Source: Caldifarciminota bacterium (GTDB taxonomy: Bacteria; Hydrothermota; Tepidihabitantia; SM23-42). From it: a stretch of 64,000 nucleotides of DNA. A model generated the notes under the pieces. It saw only the letters and a list, made by a program, of their open reading frames with translations. It was not told the DNA's origin and searched no databases. The position numbers and the translations under genes were made by a program. Of this stretch, positions 35,771 to 43,881 are shown in pieces; the stretch's first letter is position 1; the number at the start of each line of letters is the position of its first letter. The DNA lies in NCBI GenBank assembly GCA_027026255.1, contig JALVOT010000006.1, forward strand, positions 101,768-165,767. The letters are read 5' to 3'.

Positions 35771-37915
35771 ATGATTGGTGCAATCCTTAAAAAAGAATTG
35801 AAGGGCTATTTCAACTCACCGGTTGCCTATATTATTCTGGTGGTATTTCTTGGCCTGAGTGGATGGTTTTTTGCCCAGCAACTATTCCTGGTGGGACAGG
35901 CGAATATCAATGGTTTTGTTAACATTATCCCAATCCTCTTTCTTCTGTTAATCCCGGGCCTTTGTATGAGGCTCATTGCTGAGGAACGGGCGCGGAATAC
36001 GATTGAGGTTTTATCAACCCTGCCCTTAAAGGATTATGAGATTGTAATCGGCAAATGGCTTGCTGCATTTGTCTTAATTCTCTTGGGATTATGTGCTACA
36101 CTTCTCTATCCTATTACAGTTACCATCCTGGGAAAACCAGACCCGGGGGTTGTTTTCTGTAGTTATCTTGGTATTGTGCTTCTTGCCCTGCTTTATACAT
36201 CAATCGGAGTATTCGCCTCTTCTATTACTTCATCCCAGATTGTCGCATTTGTAGTAGGAATCTTCATCTGTTTCTTCTTCTTTATGCTCGGAAAGGTCCT
36301 GGCGGTTTTTCCTGTGCCCCTTGTTCCAATCTTCAATTATCTGAGTGTTGATTACCACCTCAATAGTATTATCAGGGGCGTGATTGACACCCGTAACCTG
36401 ATCTTCTTCTTTTCATTGACATTCTTATTTGTCTTCGGCGCCGTCTATTTTGTCGGAAGGCTAAAAGAGAAGGTAATTAATGCAGTCTATACGATATTAA
36501 CAATTGTAATAGTTGTTTTGATTAATATTATCGGTTCAATGCTTTTTACCCGAATTGACCTCACCCAGGGCCATATTTTCTCACTTACTCCCGCCACCAA
36601 AAAATTCATTCGTAATCTTGAAGATAATGTAGTAATCAGGGCATATATCACCGATAAACTACCATTCCCCTATAATAATCGTGCCCGGTATGTAACCGAC
36701 CTCCTTTATGAATATCGTCAGCAATCCAGGGGAAAGATTCGCCTTGAAAAGGTGAATCCAAAGACCCGGGAAGAAATAATGAATGCCCAGCGTAATGGTA
36801 TCTATCCCCTCCAGTTCACCGAGGTGGGGCAGGGTGAGTTTGGTATAAAACAGGGATTTATGGGACTGGTATTTCTTTACGGCGATAAACGGGAGAAAAT
36901 TCCGGTTATTGAAGACCTTGCCAATTTGGAATATGATATTACATCACGGATAAAAAAGCTTATCCAGCCTGAGCAGAAGAGTGTCGGTTTCACGACTGGC
37001 CATAATGAGATTGAATTGATGGATGAGGTGAAACAGGAGATAAAGAAGCGCTACACAATCAAACAGATTAATCTTAAAGATACAATGCCTGTTTTCTGTA
37101 ATGCCCTGGTGGTTCTGGGTCCCAAAAATGATTTTGATACTACAGAAACAAAAAAACTCGTAAGCTATATTGATGACAAAGGCGCGGTCGGTTTCTTTAT
37201 TGACCACCTGAATATCAATCTCGACTTTTTCATTACCTTTCCATTGAAACTTGATAATCTTGATTCCCTTCTCGCCAGATACAATATTCATATTAAACCG
37301 GGATTTATTATGGATAAGAATAACGAGGTAATGGTAATTCGAACCCGCCGGGGTATATTCTCAATGCAGAATCTCATCCCCTATCCCTATTTCCCGAAAC
37401 TTTCTGATATTTCTCGTGAAAATCCAATCACCAAAGACTTTGAAGAAATTGTTCTACCTTTTGTCAGTCCGGTTTCAGGTGGAGAAGAACTTGCCCGCAC
37501 CTCAAAGATGTCCTGGTTAAGAAAAAGACCTCAATCCCTTAATCCCTTTGATAAGCAGAAGTTTTTTCCTGTAGCCTTACCCTTTGATGAAAAAGGGCCA
37601 TTCAATACAATGAGTTGTGTTGTAAAGGATAAACGTCTGTGCGTGGTGGGAACATCCCGATTCATTGATAAACAGTTTATCAATCCTGCGGGTCTCGCCC
37701 TGTTTATGAATATCCTTGATTGGCTCACCCAGGATGAAGAGCTGATCTCTATTCGTTCCAAGGTAATCACGGAAAGACCGATTAAGAATATCGCCACCGG
37801 ATTAAAGACCTTCTTAAGATGGTTAAATACATTATTGCCCGCTGTAATATTTATCATTATCGGCTTTGTGCGATGGCAAATAAGAAGAAAGGAGCGCACC
37901 AGATATGAATTATAA
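35771..37915 (+). CDS. ABC-2 permease fused to GldG-like auxiliary domain (GldF-GldG fusion)
   Basis: 714 residues. Residues about 1-240 are an ABC-2 permease with six membrane segments, including the EERARNTIEVLSTLPL cytosolic loop typical of GldF. A further membrane segment (about 245-265) leads into a large periplasmic GldG-like domain (ITDKLPFPYNNRARYVTDLL, GFMGLVFLYGDKREKIPV, VLGPKNDFD). The chain ends with a last membrane span near residue 690 and a basic tail. GldF and GldG are separate in gliding Bacteroidetes; here one gene encodes both. It overlaps the DUF4340 gene by 11 nt. Confidence 0.88.
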   Translation: MIGAILKKELKGYFNSPVAYIILVVFLGLSGWFFAQQLFLVGQANINGFVNIIPILFLLLIPGLCMRLIAEERARNTIEVLSTLPLKDYEIVIGKWLAAFVLILLGLCATLLYPITVTILGKPDPGVVFCSYLGIVLLALLYTSIGVFASSITSSQIVAFVVGIFICFFFFMLGKVLAVFPVPLVPIFNYLSVDYHLNSIIRGVIDTRNLIFFFSLTFLFVFGAVYFVGRLKEKVINAVYTILTIVIVVLINIIGSMLFTRIDLTQGHIFSLTPATKKFIRNLEDNVVIRAYITDKLPFPYNNRARYVTDLLYEYRQQSRGKIRLEKVNPKTREEIMNAQRNGIYPLQFTEVGQGEFGIKQGFMGLVFLYGDKREKIPVIEDLANLEYDITSRIKKLIQPEQKSVGFTTGHNEIELMDEVKQEIKKRYTIKQINLKDTMPVFCNALVVLGPKNDFDTTETKKLVSYIDDKGAVGFFIDHLNINLDFFITFPLKLDNLDSLLARYNIHIKPGFIMDKNNEVMVIRTRRGIFSMQNLIPYPYFPKLSDISRENPITKDFEEIVLPFVSPVSGGEELARTSKMSWLRKRPQSLNPFDKQKFFPVALPFDEKGPFNTMSCVVKDKRLCVVGTSRFIDKQFINPAGLALFMNILDWLTQDEELISIRSKVITERPIKNIATGLKTFLRWLNTLLPAVIFIIIGFVRWQIRRKERTRYEL

Positions 37916-38738
37916 AAAGGTCTATTATCTAATTACGGTGATTATTATATTAATAGGTTTGATTGTAATATTGGGACATAAATCGGGTCCGCGTATGCTC
38001 ATCGGTAATCAAAAGCTGTTTGGGGTAATTATTGAACGTCCCCGGGATACAACCGAGATAAAGATTGCAATGGGCCAGGCGGTTCTGGTAAAACCGATTA
38101 ATTATCCGGCGGACAGTGGTTTTGTCTCTCAAATGGTTAATCAACTTCAACATGCAGAATTGGGGGAGGTGATATCTGAGAGAGAGGGTCGGTATAAAGA
38201 GTTTCAGGTTTCGGATAGAGATATAAAGGTTACCCTGAAATTAAAAAGGCCGATAAGTTTTTATATTGGGAAATATGCGGGTGATTATCAACATGCCTAT
38301 CTAAGATTCGCCGGCGATAAAAAAATCTATCTGGTGCGTGGTATATCAAAATTTACATTTGATCGATCTCCAGATGATTGGCGTGATAAGTTAATCGTCT
38401 CATTTGATAAAGAAAAGGTAAAAAAACTCGTAATCAGGGGAAAGGAAATTATAAAAAAGGACACCCTGTGGTATTGTGAAGGGAAAAAACTGGATAAAAA
38501 GGAGATTGCTGCAGTCCTGGGACTCTTCTCAAATCTTCATGCCAGTGGATTCATTGATACATTAAAGTTTGAGCCAGAATGGAGTGCCGAGGTTTATCTG
38601 GAAAACATAAGCTACAAATTACTGGTCGGGGAAAAGTGTAAAAAGATCTATTATGCGGTCAAATTAGCAGGGCTGAATCCTATCTTCCTTGTAAACGAGG
38701 CATTCATAAACCGCTTAACCGCTTTGATAGAATCTTAA
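37905..38738 (+). CDS. DUF4340 domain protein
   Basis: 277 residues. One N-terminal membrane anchor (YLITVIIILIGLIVIL), then a periplasmic beta-rich domain with FYIGKYAGDYQHAYLRFAG, YLVRGISKFTF and DWRDKLIVSFDKEKVKKLVI, the pattern of DUF4340. Genes of this family regularly follow GldFG-type ABC transporters, as here, so it is probably an accessory subunit of that exporter. Its molecular role is unknown. A copy pair of a short dispersed repeat lies just downstream (38741-38762 and 38855-38877). Confidence 0.85.
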   Translation: MNYKKVYYLITVIIILIGLIVILGHKSGPRMLIGNQKLFGVIIERPRDTTEIKIAMGQAVLVKPINYPADSGFVSQMVNQLQHAELGEVISEREGRYKEFQVSDRDIKVTLKLKRPISFYIGKYAGDYQHAYLRFAGDKKIYLVRGISKFTFDRSPDDWRDKLIVSFDKEKVKKLVIRGKEIIKKDTLWYCEGKKLDKKEIAAVLGLFSNLHASGFIDTLKFEPEWSAEVYLENISYKLLVGEKCKKIYYAVKLAGLNPIFLVNEAFINRLTALIES

Positions 38739-38740
38739 TC

Positions 38741-38877
38741 GGCCAATCTTTACATTTTACATAATTTCAAGTTATTATTATTCCAGTATATTAATCTGTT
38801 TGATTAAAATCGTCAATTTTCAGCCCCGCTGATTTTTTAATGTTTAATAAATATAAAATGTAAATAAAGATTGCCCG
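38741..38877. repeat. Imperfect inverted pair of a short dispersed repeat
   Basis: GGCCAATCTTTACATTTTAC (from 38741) and, in the opposite orientation, AAAATGTAAATAAAGATTGC (from 38855; 4-nt insertion) enclose about 90 bp. Related sequences occur at 26699-26710 and 52367-52389, all in intergenic DNA. Function unknown; they may be mobile-element relics or protein-binding sites. Confidence 0.4.
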
Positions 38878-38886
38878 GATTTTTTC

Positions 38887-38914
38887 TTGACTTCCTCTTT
38901 TTTTTATTTACAAT
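38887..38914 (+). promoter_or_regulatory. Promoter upstream of glycine-repeat membrane protein
   Basis: TTGACT (38887-38892), 16-bp spacer, TACAAT (38909-38914). The first ATG after it (38922) opens a 7-codon frame that ends 4 nt before the next gene's ATG (38950). Confidence 0.7.
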
Positions 38915-38921
38915 TAAAAGT

Positions 38922-38945
38922 ATGAAGGCTGGCATAAAACTCTAA
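38922..38945 (+). CDS. Possible 7-residue leader peptide (MKAGIKL)
   Basis: ATG at 38922 lies 7 nt after the -10 box, where this organism seems to start leaderless translation. The frame stops at 38943-38945, 4 nt before the ATG of the downstream gene. It could serve as a landing leader that delivers ribosomes to the following start, which lacks its own strong ribosome site. Speculative. Confidence 0.35.
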   Translation: MKAGIKL

Positions 38946-38949
38946 AAAG

Positions 38950-39417
38950 ATGAGGTGGAATTATGGATTCATTTTGGAAAAGATAAAGGCATTTACAATT
39001 ATTCAGTTTCAATACGAATCAAGGCGAAGGATTTTTAATATACCTTTACTTTCGATTAATCTCGGTTTTGATAAACCGGATGGGAATATTCGTCATGCTA
39101 AGGGCATAATTGCGATAGGAGCAAAGGCGTCCGGCGTTGTAGCAATCGGCACTATCATTGCACATGGATTATTTATCCTGGCACCAATCGGTTTTGGGGG
39201 ACTTACTATAAGTATCTTAAGTATAGGACTGGTTTGTGTAAGCTGTCTGGGTATCGGTGTTATTTCCGTATCGGTCTTTGCATTTGGTTATCTGGCTGTC
39301 GGGGTGGTGGCTATCGGCTTTAAAAGTGTAGGGATAGTGGCAATCGGAGAAAAAATCACCGGCATTATCGGGTTGGGGCGTTACCGGAATCTTCTTTTCC
39401 CCGCTGCAAATCGTTAA
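38950..39417 (+). CDS. Glycine-patterned hydrophobic repeat membrane protein (unrecognised)
   Basis: 155 residues. After about 50 ordinary residues comes a run of near-repeats built on G-[hydrophobic]2-A-I-G: GIIAIG, GVVAIG, then looser versions (GVISVS, GYLAVG), then VVAIG, GIVAIG and GIIGLG. The whole stretch is hydrophobic with Gly every 5-9 residues. This could be a bundle of short membrane hairpins or a solenoid-like membrane fold. Similar GxxAIG-patterned proteins occur in diverse genomes without known function, so I give no name. It is alone between its own promoter and the next promoter (39546). Confidence 0.6.
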   Translation: MRWNYGFILEKIKAFTIIQFQYESRRRIFNIPLLSINLGFDKPDGNIRHAKGIIAIGAKASGVVAIGTIIAHGLFILAPIGFGGLTISILSIGLVCVSCLGIGVISVSVFAFGYLAVGVVAIGFKSVGIVAIGEKITGIIGLGRYRNLLFPAANR

Positions 39418-39545
39418 GGGGAATTGCACGATTAATAATTATAAAAAGAGAGGTAATATCTCATTATCTTGATAAAAGAAACAAAATCAAAAGTTTATAC
39501 TGTCATTGTTTCCGGTCCGCCAAAGGTTTTATCCCGGATTTTACC

Positions 39546-39573
39546 TTGACTTACAAAAAATTTTTGCTATAAT
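39546..39573 (+). promoter_or_regulatory. Promoter of the pyruvate:ferredoxin oxidoreductase operon
   Basis: TTGACT (39546-39551), 16-bp spacer, TATAAT (39568-39573). The leader is about 87 nt, much longer than at most promoters here, and ends with AAGAAAGGAG as ribosome site before the ATG at 39667. Confidence 0.78.
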
Positions 39574-39599
39574 ATAAGCATAACTAAGGATAAAAAGAT

Positions 39600-39631
39600 T
39601 TGATGCCTCAAGACCCAGATTAAGGCATTAA
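39600..39631 (+). promoter_or_regulatory. Hairpin in the leader of the pyruvate:ferredoxin oxidoreductase operon
   Basis: TTGATGCCT (39600-39608) and AGGCATTAA (39623-39631) can form a 9-bp stem with one G-U pair and a 14-nt loop CAAGACCCAGATTA. No T-run follows, so it is not a terminator. It could be an mRNA stability element or protein-binding site. Confidence 0.4.
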
Positions 39632-39666
39632 TATTTTCTAATTCTTTATTAAGAAAGGAGTTTACG

Positions 39667-40239
39667 ATGGCCTTATTAGAGATAAGATGGCATGGCCGGG
39701 GTGGACAGGGTGCCAAGACCGCCGCCCTGCTTTTTGCCGATGCTGCAGTGGAGACCGGAAAATATATTCAGGCATTCCCTGAATATGGGCCAGAAAGGAT
39801 GGGGGCACCGGTTTTCGCATTCAATCGCATTTCAGAAAAACCGATTCTTCAGCACTGTGGAATAAAGAATCCAAATATTGTTGTGGTCTTAGACCCTACC
39901 CTTATGGAAACGATTGATGTAACTGATGGTCTGTCTGAAGACGGCACCATCCTTGTTAATACCCAGAAGACCGCTCAGGAAATAAAGAATCAATTAAAAT
40001 TAACAGAGCAGAAAATTTATGTCGTTGATGCGAGTAAGATTTCCAAGGAGATTCTTGGTCGTGACCTTCCCAATACCCCGATGCTTGGAGCATTGATAAA
40101 GGTTTCAAAACTGCTTGAATTCGAGCCGATGTTGAAATCGGTACGCAAGAGATTGGAAAAGAAGTTTGCCGGTCGTCCGGAAGTGATTGAAGGTAATATC
40201 AAGGCAATAAAAAGGGCTTACGAGGAGGTACAGGAATGA
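39667..40239 (+). CDS. porG: Pyruvate:ferredoxin oxidoreductase gamma subunit
   Basis: 190 residues. Family signature EIRWHGRGGQGAKTAALLFA at the N-terminus, then FPEYGPERMGAPVFAFNRIS and VVLDPTLM, typical of the gamma domain. Together with delta, alpha and beta it makes the four-subunit enzyme that splits pyruvate with CoA into acetyl-CoA and CO2, reducing ferredoxin. First in the operon, and overlaps the delta gene by 4 nt (ATGA). Confidence 0.93.
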   Translation: MALLEIRWHGRGGQGAKTAALLFADAAVETGKYIQAFPEYGPERMGAPVFAFNRISEKPILQHCGIKNPNIVVVLDPTLMETIDVTDGLSEDGTILVNTQKTAQEIKNQLKLTEQKIYVVDASKISKEILGRDLPNTPMLGALIKVSKLLEFEPMLKSVRKRLEKKFAGRPEVIEGNIKAIKRAYEEVQE

Positions 40240-40523
40240 GCGGGAAAGAGTCCTGGCAGGAGCTACCCATTGGTCTGGTTACTGAACCAGCAAGTAGTAA
40301 AAATTTTGAGACCGGAGATTGGCGTAGTGAAAAGCCAATCTGGGATAAGGATAAGTGCATTCACTGTCTAATCTGCTGGATATACTGTCCGGATTCAGCG
40401 ATAATTGTAAAGGACGAAAAAGTTCAGGGGATAGATTATCGATATTGTAAGGGCTGTGGAATCTGTGCCGAGGAATGTCCACCCAAGGTCAAGGCGATAA
40501 AGATGGTAAGGGAGGAAAAATGA
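40236..40523 (+). CDS. porD: Pyruvate:ferredoxin oxidoreductase delta subunit (2[4Fe-4S] ferredoxin)
   Basis: 95 residues. Two CxxCxxCxxxCP clusters: CIHCLICWIYCP and CKGCGICAEECP, binding two [4Fe-4S] clusters that carry electrons out of the enzyme. N-terminal LPIGLVTEPASS and TGDWRSEKPIWD are typical for PorD. Overlaps both porG and porA by 4 nt. Confidence 0.93.
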   Translation: MSGKESWQELPIGLVTEPASSKNFETGDWRSEKPIWDKDKCIHCLICWIYCPDSAIIVKDEKVQGIDYRYCKGCGICAEECPPKVKAIKMVREEK

Positions 40524-41692
40524 TTGTGGCAAGAACTGGAAATGAGGCAATGGCTGAGGCGATGCGCCAGATAAACCCGGATGTTGTTGCTGCATATCCC
40601 ATTACTCCGGCAACCGAGGTTGTTCAGCTTTTTGCCAAGTTTGTCAGCGATGGAAAGGTGGATACAGAATTTGTTCCTGTGGAGAGTGAACATTCAGCAA
40701 TCAGTGCCTGTTGTGGTGCATCAGCTGCCGGGGCAAGGGTGATGACATCTACTTCATCCCAGGGTCTTGCTTTGATGCATGAAATTCTTTATATTGCGGC
40801 GGGCCTGCGTCTGCCGATTGTAATCTGTTTTGTCAATCGTTCTCTATCAAGTCCTATAAACATCCATTGTGACCATTCGGATTCCCTGGGTTCAAGGGAC
40901 TCAGGCTGGATTCAGATTTTCACAGAAAATACCCAAGAGGCATATGATTCGGTAATCCAGGCAGTAAAGATTGCTGAACTCTCTCTCCTGCCGGCAATGG
41001 TAACGACCGATGGTTTTATTATCAGTCATGGTATGGAAAGGATTGAACTTGTTGATGATGCAGAGGTTCCGAAGTTTCTTGGCGAAAGAAAGGTAAAACA
41101 TTCCCTGCTTGATGTGGAAAATCCCATTACCTTGGGGCCGCTTGATTTGCAGGACTACTTTTTTGAACATAAGCGTTCTGAGATTGACGCAGTGAATAAT
41201 GTCCTTCCGATAATTGAAAAGGTGCAGAAGGAGTTCGGTGATAAGTTTGGCCGCTACTACCCAATTGTAGAAGAATATAAACTTGAGGATGCTGAAGTGG
41301 CTGTTATGGCGATGGGTTCTACAGCCGGAACCGCAAAGGTTGCTGTACAGAGGCTGCGCGAAAAAGGTAAAAAGGTCGGCCTTATTCGGGCGAGGGTTTA
41401 TCGTCCATTTCCCAGATTGCAGATGCTCCAGCAATTAAAAAAGGTTGATGTTGTGGGTATTATGGACCGAGCTGACACACTCTCAACCCTTGGTGGTCAT
41501 CTCTATAATGAGTGTCGTTCAATACTCTATGATTCAGAGAAGCGGCCGTTGTTAAAAAACTTTGTGTACGGACTCGGTGGAAGGGATATCAGTATTGAGG
41601 ATATTGAATCGATCTATGAGAATCTTTTGGAACTTAAGAGGACAGGAAAAGTTGATAAGGATATTGTCTACTTTGGAGTAAGGGGGGAATAA
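40520..41692 (+). CDS. porA: Pyruvate:ferredoxin oxidoreductase alpha subunit
   Basis: 390 residues from ATG 40520 (GGGAGGAAAA upstream), chosen because the product then begins with the typical MIVARTGNEAMAEAM. Further motifs: VVAAYPITPATEVVQ (substrate and TPP region), VPVESEHSAISACCGAS, TSTSSQGLALMHEILYIAAG and GLRLPIVICFVNR. The alpha subunit shapes the substrate pocket; the sequence resembles pyruvate rather than 2-oxoglutarate enzymes. Stop and porB start overlap by 1 nt. Confidence 0.94.
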   Translation: MIVARTGNEAMAEAMRQINPDVVAAYPITPATEVVQLFAKFVSDGKVDTEFVPVESEHSAISACCGASAAGARVMTSTSSQGLALMHEILYIAAGLRLPIVICFVNRSLSSPINIHCDHSDSLGSRDSGWIQIFTENTQEAYDSVIQAVKIAELSLLPAMVTTDGFIISHGMERIELVDDAEVPKFLGERKVKHSLLDVENPITLGPLDLQDYFFEHKRSEIDAVNNVLPIIEKVQKEFGDKFGRYYPIVEEYKLEDAEVAVMAMGSTAGTAKVAVQRLREKGKKVGLIRARVYRPFPRLQMLQQLKKVDVVGIMDRADTLSTLGGHLYNECRSILYDSEKRPLLKNFVYGLGGRDISIEDIESIYENLLELKRTGKVDKDIVYFGVRGE

Positions 41693-42615
41693 TGGCAACA
41701 CTGAAAGAACTAACTCATCAGCAAGGAAAATTTGTTGGTGGACATCGTGCCTGTGCCGGATGCGGTGCAACAATCATTGCCCGTCAGGTTCTACTCGCTG
41801 CCCAGCAGCCTGTGGTGGTTGGTTGTGCAACCGGTTGTTTGGAGGTTGTCTCAACAATCTTTCCCTATTCAGCGTGGAATGTTCCATATATCCATAATGC
41901 ATTTGAGAATGTTGCGGCGACAATGAGTGGAGTTGAAGCCGCATATCGTGCCCTTAAGAAAAAGGGAAAAGTGAAAAAAGACTTGAGATTCATCGCATTT
42001 GGCGGTGACGGCGGCACCTATGATATTGGACTTCAGTCCTTGTCGGGGATGATTGAAAGAAGACATCGGGTTCTTTATATATGCTACAATAATGAGGCCT
42101 ATATGAATACCGGCATCCAGCGTTCTTCAGCCACCCCCCGGGGCGCCCACACAACAACTTCACCTGCAGGCACTGCAATCCCCGGTAAATTGCAACTCAG
42201 AAAAAATCTTACAGAAATTATTATCGCCCACGAACCAGCATATGCAGCCCAGGCAACTATTGCCTACTGGAATGATTTAATAACCAAAGTGAGAAAGGCA
42301 CTGGATGCAGATGGTCCTTCTTTCATTAATATCTATTCACCCTGTAGATTGGGCTGGGCATATGCCCCGGAATTGACTGTCAAGGTGACAAAGATTGCGG
42401 TTGAGACCTGTATCTGGCCTTTATATGAATATCAGGATGGAAAATACCGAATAACCGTAAAGCCCAAAGAGAAAAAACCGATTACCGAATTCTTGAAACT
42501 TCAGGGCAGATTCGGCCATCTCTTTAAATGGCGTGATGATGTGCCGATCAAGGAATTCCAGGCTGAGGTTGATCGTATCTGGGAGCGGCTATTAAAAAGG
42601 AGCCAGGCGGATTAA
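41692..42615 (+). CDS. porB: Pyruvate:ferredoxin oxidoreductase beta subunit
   Basis: 307 residues. Cluster ligands start with RACAGCGATI and a Cys in VVGCATGCLEV. TPP-Mg motif FGGDGGTYDIGLQSLSG, then CYNNEAYMNTGIQRSS and ATPRGAHTTTSPAG, close to archaeal and Thermotoga PorB. Completes the gamma-delta-alpha-beta order of the operon. Provides acetyl-CoA for the citrate synthase and acetyl-CoA carboxylase encoded elsewhere in the window. Confidence 0.95.
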   Translation: MATLKELTHQQGKFVGGHRACAGCGATIIARQVLLAAQQPVVVGCATGCLEVVSTIFPYSAWNVPYIHNAFENVAATMSGVEAAYRALKKKGKVKKDLRFIAFGGDGGTYDIGLQSLSGMIERRHRVLYICYNNEAYMNTGIQRSSATPRGAHTTTSPAGTAIPGKLQLRKNLTEIIIAHEPAYAAQATIAYWNDLITKVRKALDADGPSFINIYSPCRLGWAYAPELTVKVTKIAVETCIWPLYEYQDGKYRITVKPKEKKPITEFLKLQGRFGHLFKWRDDVPIKEFQAEVDRIWERLLKRSQAD

Positions 42616-42647
42616 TTAAATTTATTAAGACAGGGGCTACATTAAGA

Positions 42648-43250
42648 ATAATATTCTTCGACTTAGACGGCACCCTATATTGTGAACCTGGATTGAAAAG
42701 GCGGTATGCTGAGGCCGCCTATCTAACATTTCATCATTATAAAAAGGTTCCTTTATCCCGGGCCCGGACAATCATAATAAAGAGAAAAGAAGAACTGGAA
42801 AAAGAAACAGGTAGTCCAATGGCCTATACCCTCATCTTGAAATCACTGGGTGTTCCAATTGAGGTCTGGCACAGGGAAAATATCAAATATGTTGACCCGG
42901 GCGAATTTCTCACCTCTGATCCGAGATTGGTCAGGACCCTGAAGCATCTTAAAAAAAGATATAAACTTGCAATCTTCACCAACAACAACCGGATTCAGAC
43001 CGGTCGGGTTCTTAAGGCATTAAACTTAGAAGGTGTGTTTGATCACATATATACCTATAACAGCTTTAATCTTTTAAAACCGAACCCGGAATTTTTCAAA
43101 AGGGCGATGCTGGAATTACACGCCCGACCTGAAGAATGTTTGATTGTTGGAGATTGCTACAGTGTTGATTTGGCTCCAGCAAAGAATTTAGGAATGAACA
43201 TATTTGAGGTAAAAGGACCGGTTGATATTATTCGAGCTACTTCCTTCTGA
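42648..43250 (+). CDS. HAD-superfamily hydrolase (pyrimidine nucleotidase-like), non-canonical start
   Basis: About 200 residues. The catalytic loop IIFFDLDGTLYCEPG (with Asp-x-Asp-Gly-Thr) is encoded from 42648, upstream of the first canonical start (TTG 42693), so the real start must be earlier. No ATG, GTG or TTG occurs in frame between there and the porB stop. Candidates are ATA 42648 or 42651, TTA 42642 or ATT 42624. Other motifs: LAIFTNNNRIQTG (motif II Thr) and LLKPNPEFFKRAM with LIVGDCYSVDL (motifs III and IV). Probably a phosphatase of small metabolites; the substrate is unknown. Convergent overlap of 14 bp with the DUF4388 gene. Confidence 0.8.
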   Translation: MIFFDLDGTLYCEPGLKRRYAEAAYLTFHHYKKVPLSRARTIIIKRKEELEKETGSPMAYTLILKSLGVPIEVWHRENIKYVDPGEFLTSDPRLVRTLKHLKKRYKLAIFTNNNRIQTGRVLKALNLEGVFDHIYTYNSFNLLKPNPEFFKRAMLELHARPEECLIVGDCYSVDLAPAKNLGMNIFEVKGPVDIIRATSF

Positions 43251-43881
43251 AGATTCCGAAGAATCCTCCGCCTTCTTTTTTGTTATTTTCTTTTTTCTTC
43301 TCTTTGGGTTTCGGCCCGGCCGGCTTTTCCGGTTCTTTTTTGGGTTCAACAATTTCAACCAATCCTGATGAGATCATTCCATATAAGATTTTGCCTACTT
43401 CAAATTCGGAGAGGTTTGCCCAGCCTGCAATCTGTTTGATTGTCAGGTTACCATCAACAAATGAAAGGACTTTCCATTCTTCAGGTTTTAACTGAATTTT
43501 CTCCACCCCGACCTTGGGCACCTCAACAATCTTTACAACCAGGTCAAATGATGGAATCACTTTTTGAATCTTCTGCAGTTCATCAATCCTGCGTGCCGCC
43601 TCTAAGATTACCTGTTGAATCGGAAGGTTTACCGTATTCTCAGCAGTCTCCTCTCCCGGATTGAATACAAATCTTCCTCGACGCCAGCTCAATATCTTGT
43701 CAATTGCCGGTTCCCCCTGAAGTTTACTGGTTCGGGCATGAATCACCATCCCGCCTTTGAAATAGACCACACCAACATCATCAGGTGATTGAATCCTCAA
43801 TCCACCATCCTTCTGACCTAATTGAATCAACTGGAAGACATCAGTCAATTCAAAATCTTGAAGATTACCTTCTAAGGCCAT
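43237..43881 (-). CDS. DUF4388 domain protein
   Basis: 214 residues. N-terminal DUF4388 (PatA-like) domain: ALEGNLQDFELTDVFQLIQ, then GGLRIQSPDDVGVVYFKGG and INKILSWRRGRF-like DKILSWRRGRFVFNPG. A second, winged-helix-like part (EEWKVLSFVDGNLTIKQIA) follows, and a low-complexity Lys/Glu/Pro tail ends GFFGIFRRK. DUF4388 proteins occur in bacterial signalling and gliding-control systems; the exact role is unknown. It is last in the KOW/PorV-like/accA operon and shares a 1-nt overlap with accA. Confidence 0.85.
   Translation of the reverse strand: MALEGNLQDFELTDVFQLIQLGQKDGGLRIQSPDDVGVVYFKGGMVIHARTSKLQGEPAIDKILSWRRGRFVFNPGEETAENTVNLPIQQVILEAARRIDELQKIQKVIPSFDLVVKIVEVPKVGVEKIQLKPEEWKVLSFVDGNLTIKQIAGWANLSEFEVGKILYGMISSGLVEIVEPKKEPEKPAGPKPKEKKKENNKKEGGGFFGIFRRK

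Noticed and set aside
34855..37915. Calling the ABC/GldFG genes a gliding or type IX secretion locus
   Set aside because: Homologues are common in non-gliding bacteria, and no gldKLMN/sprA-type genes are in the window.
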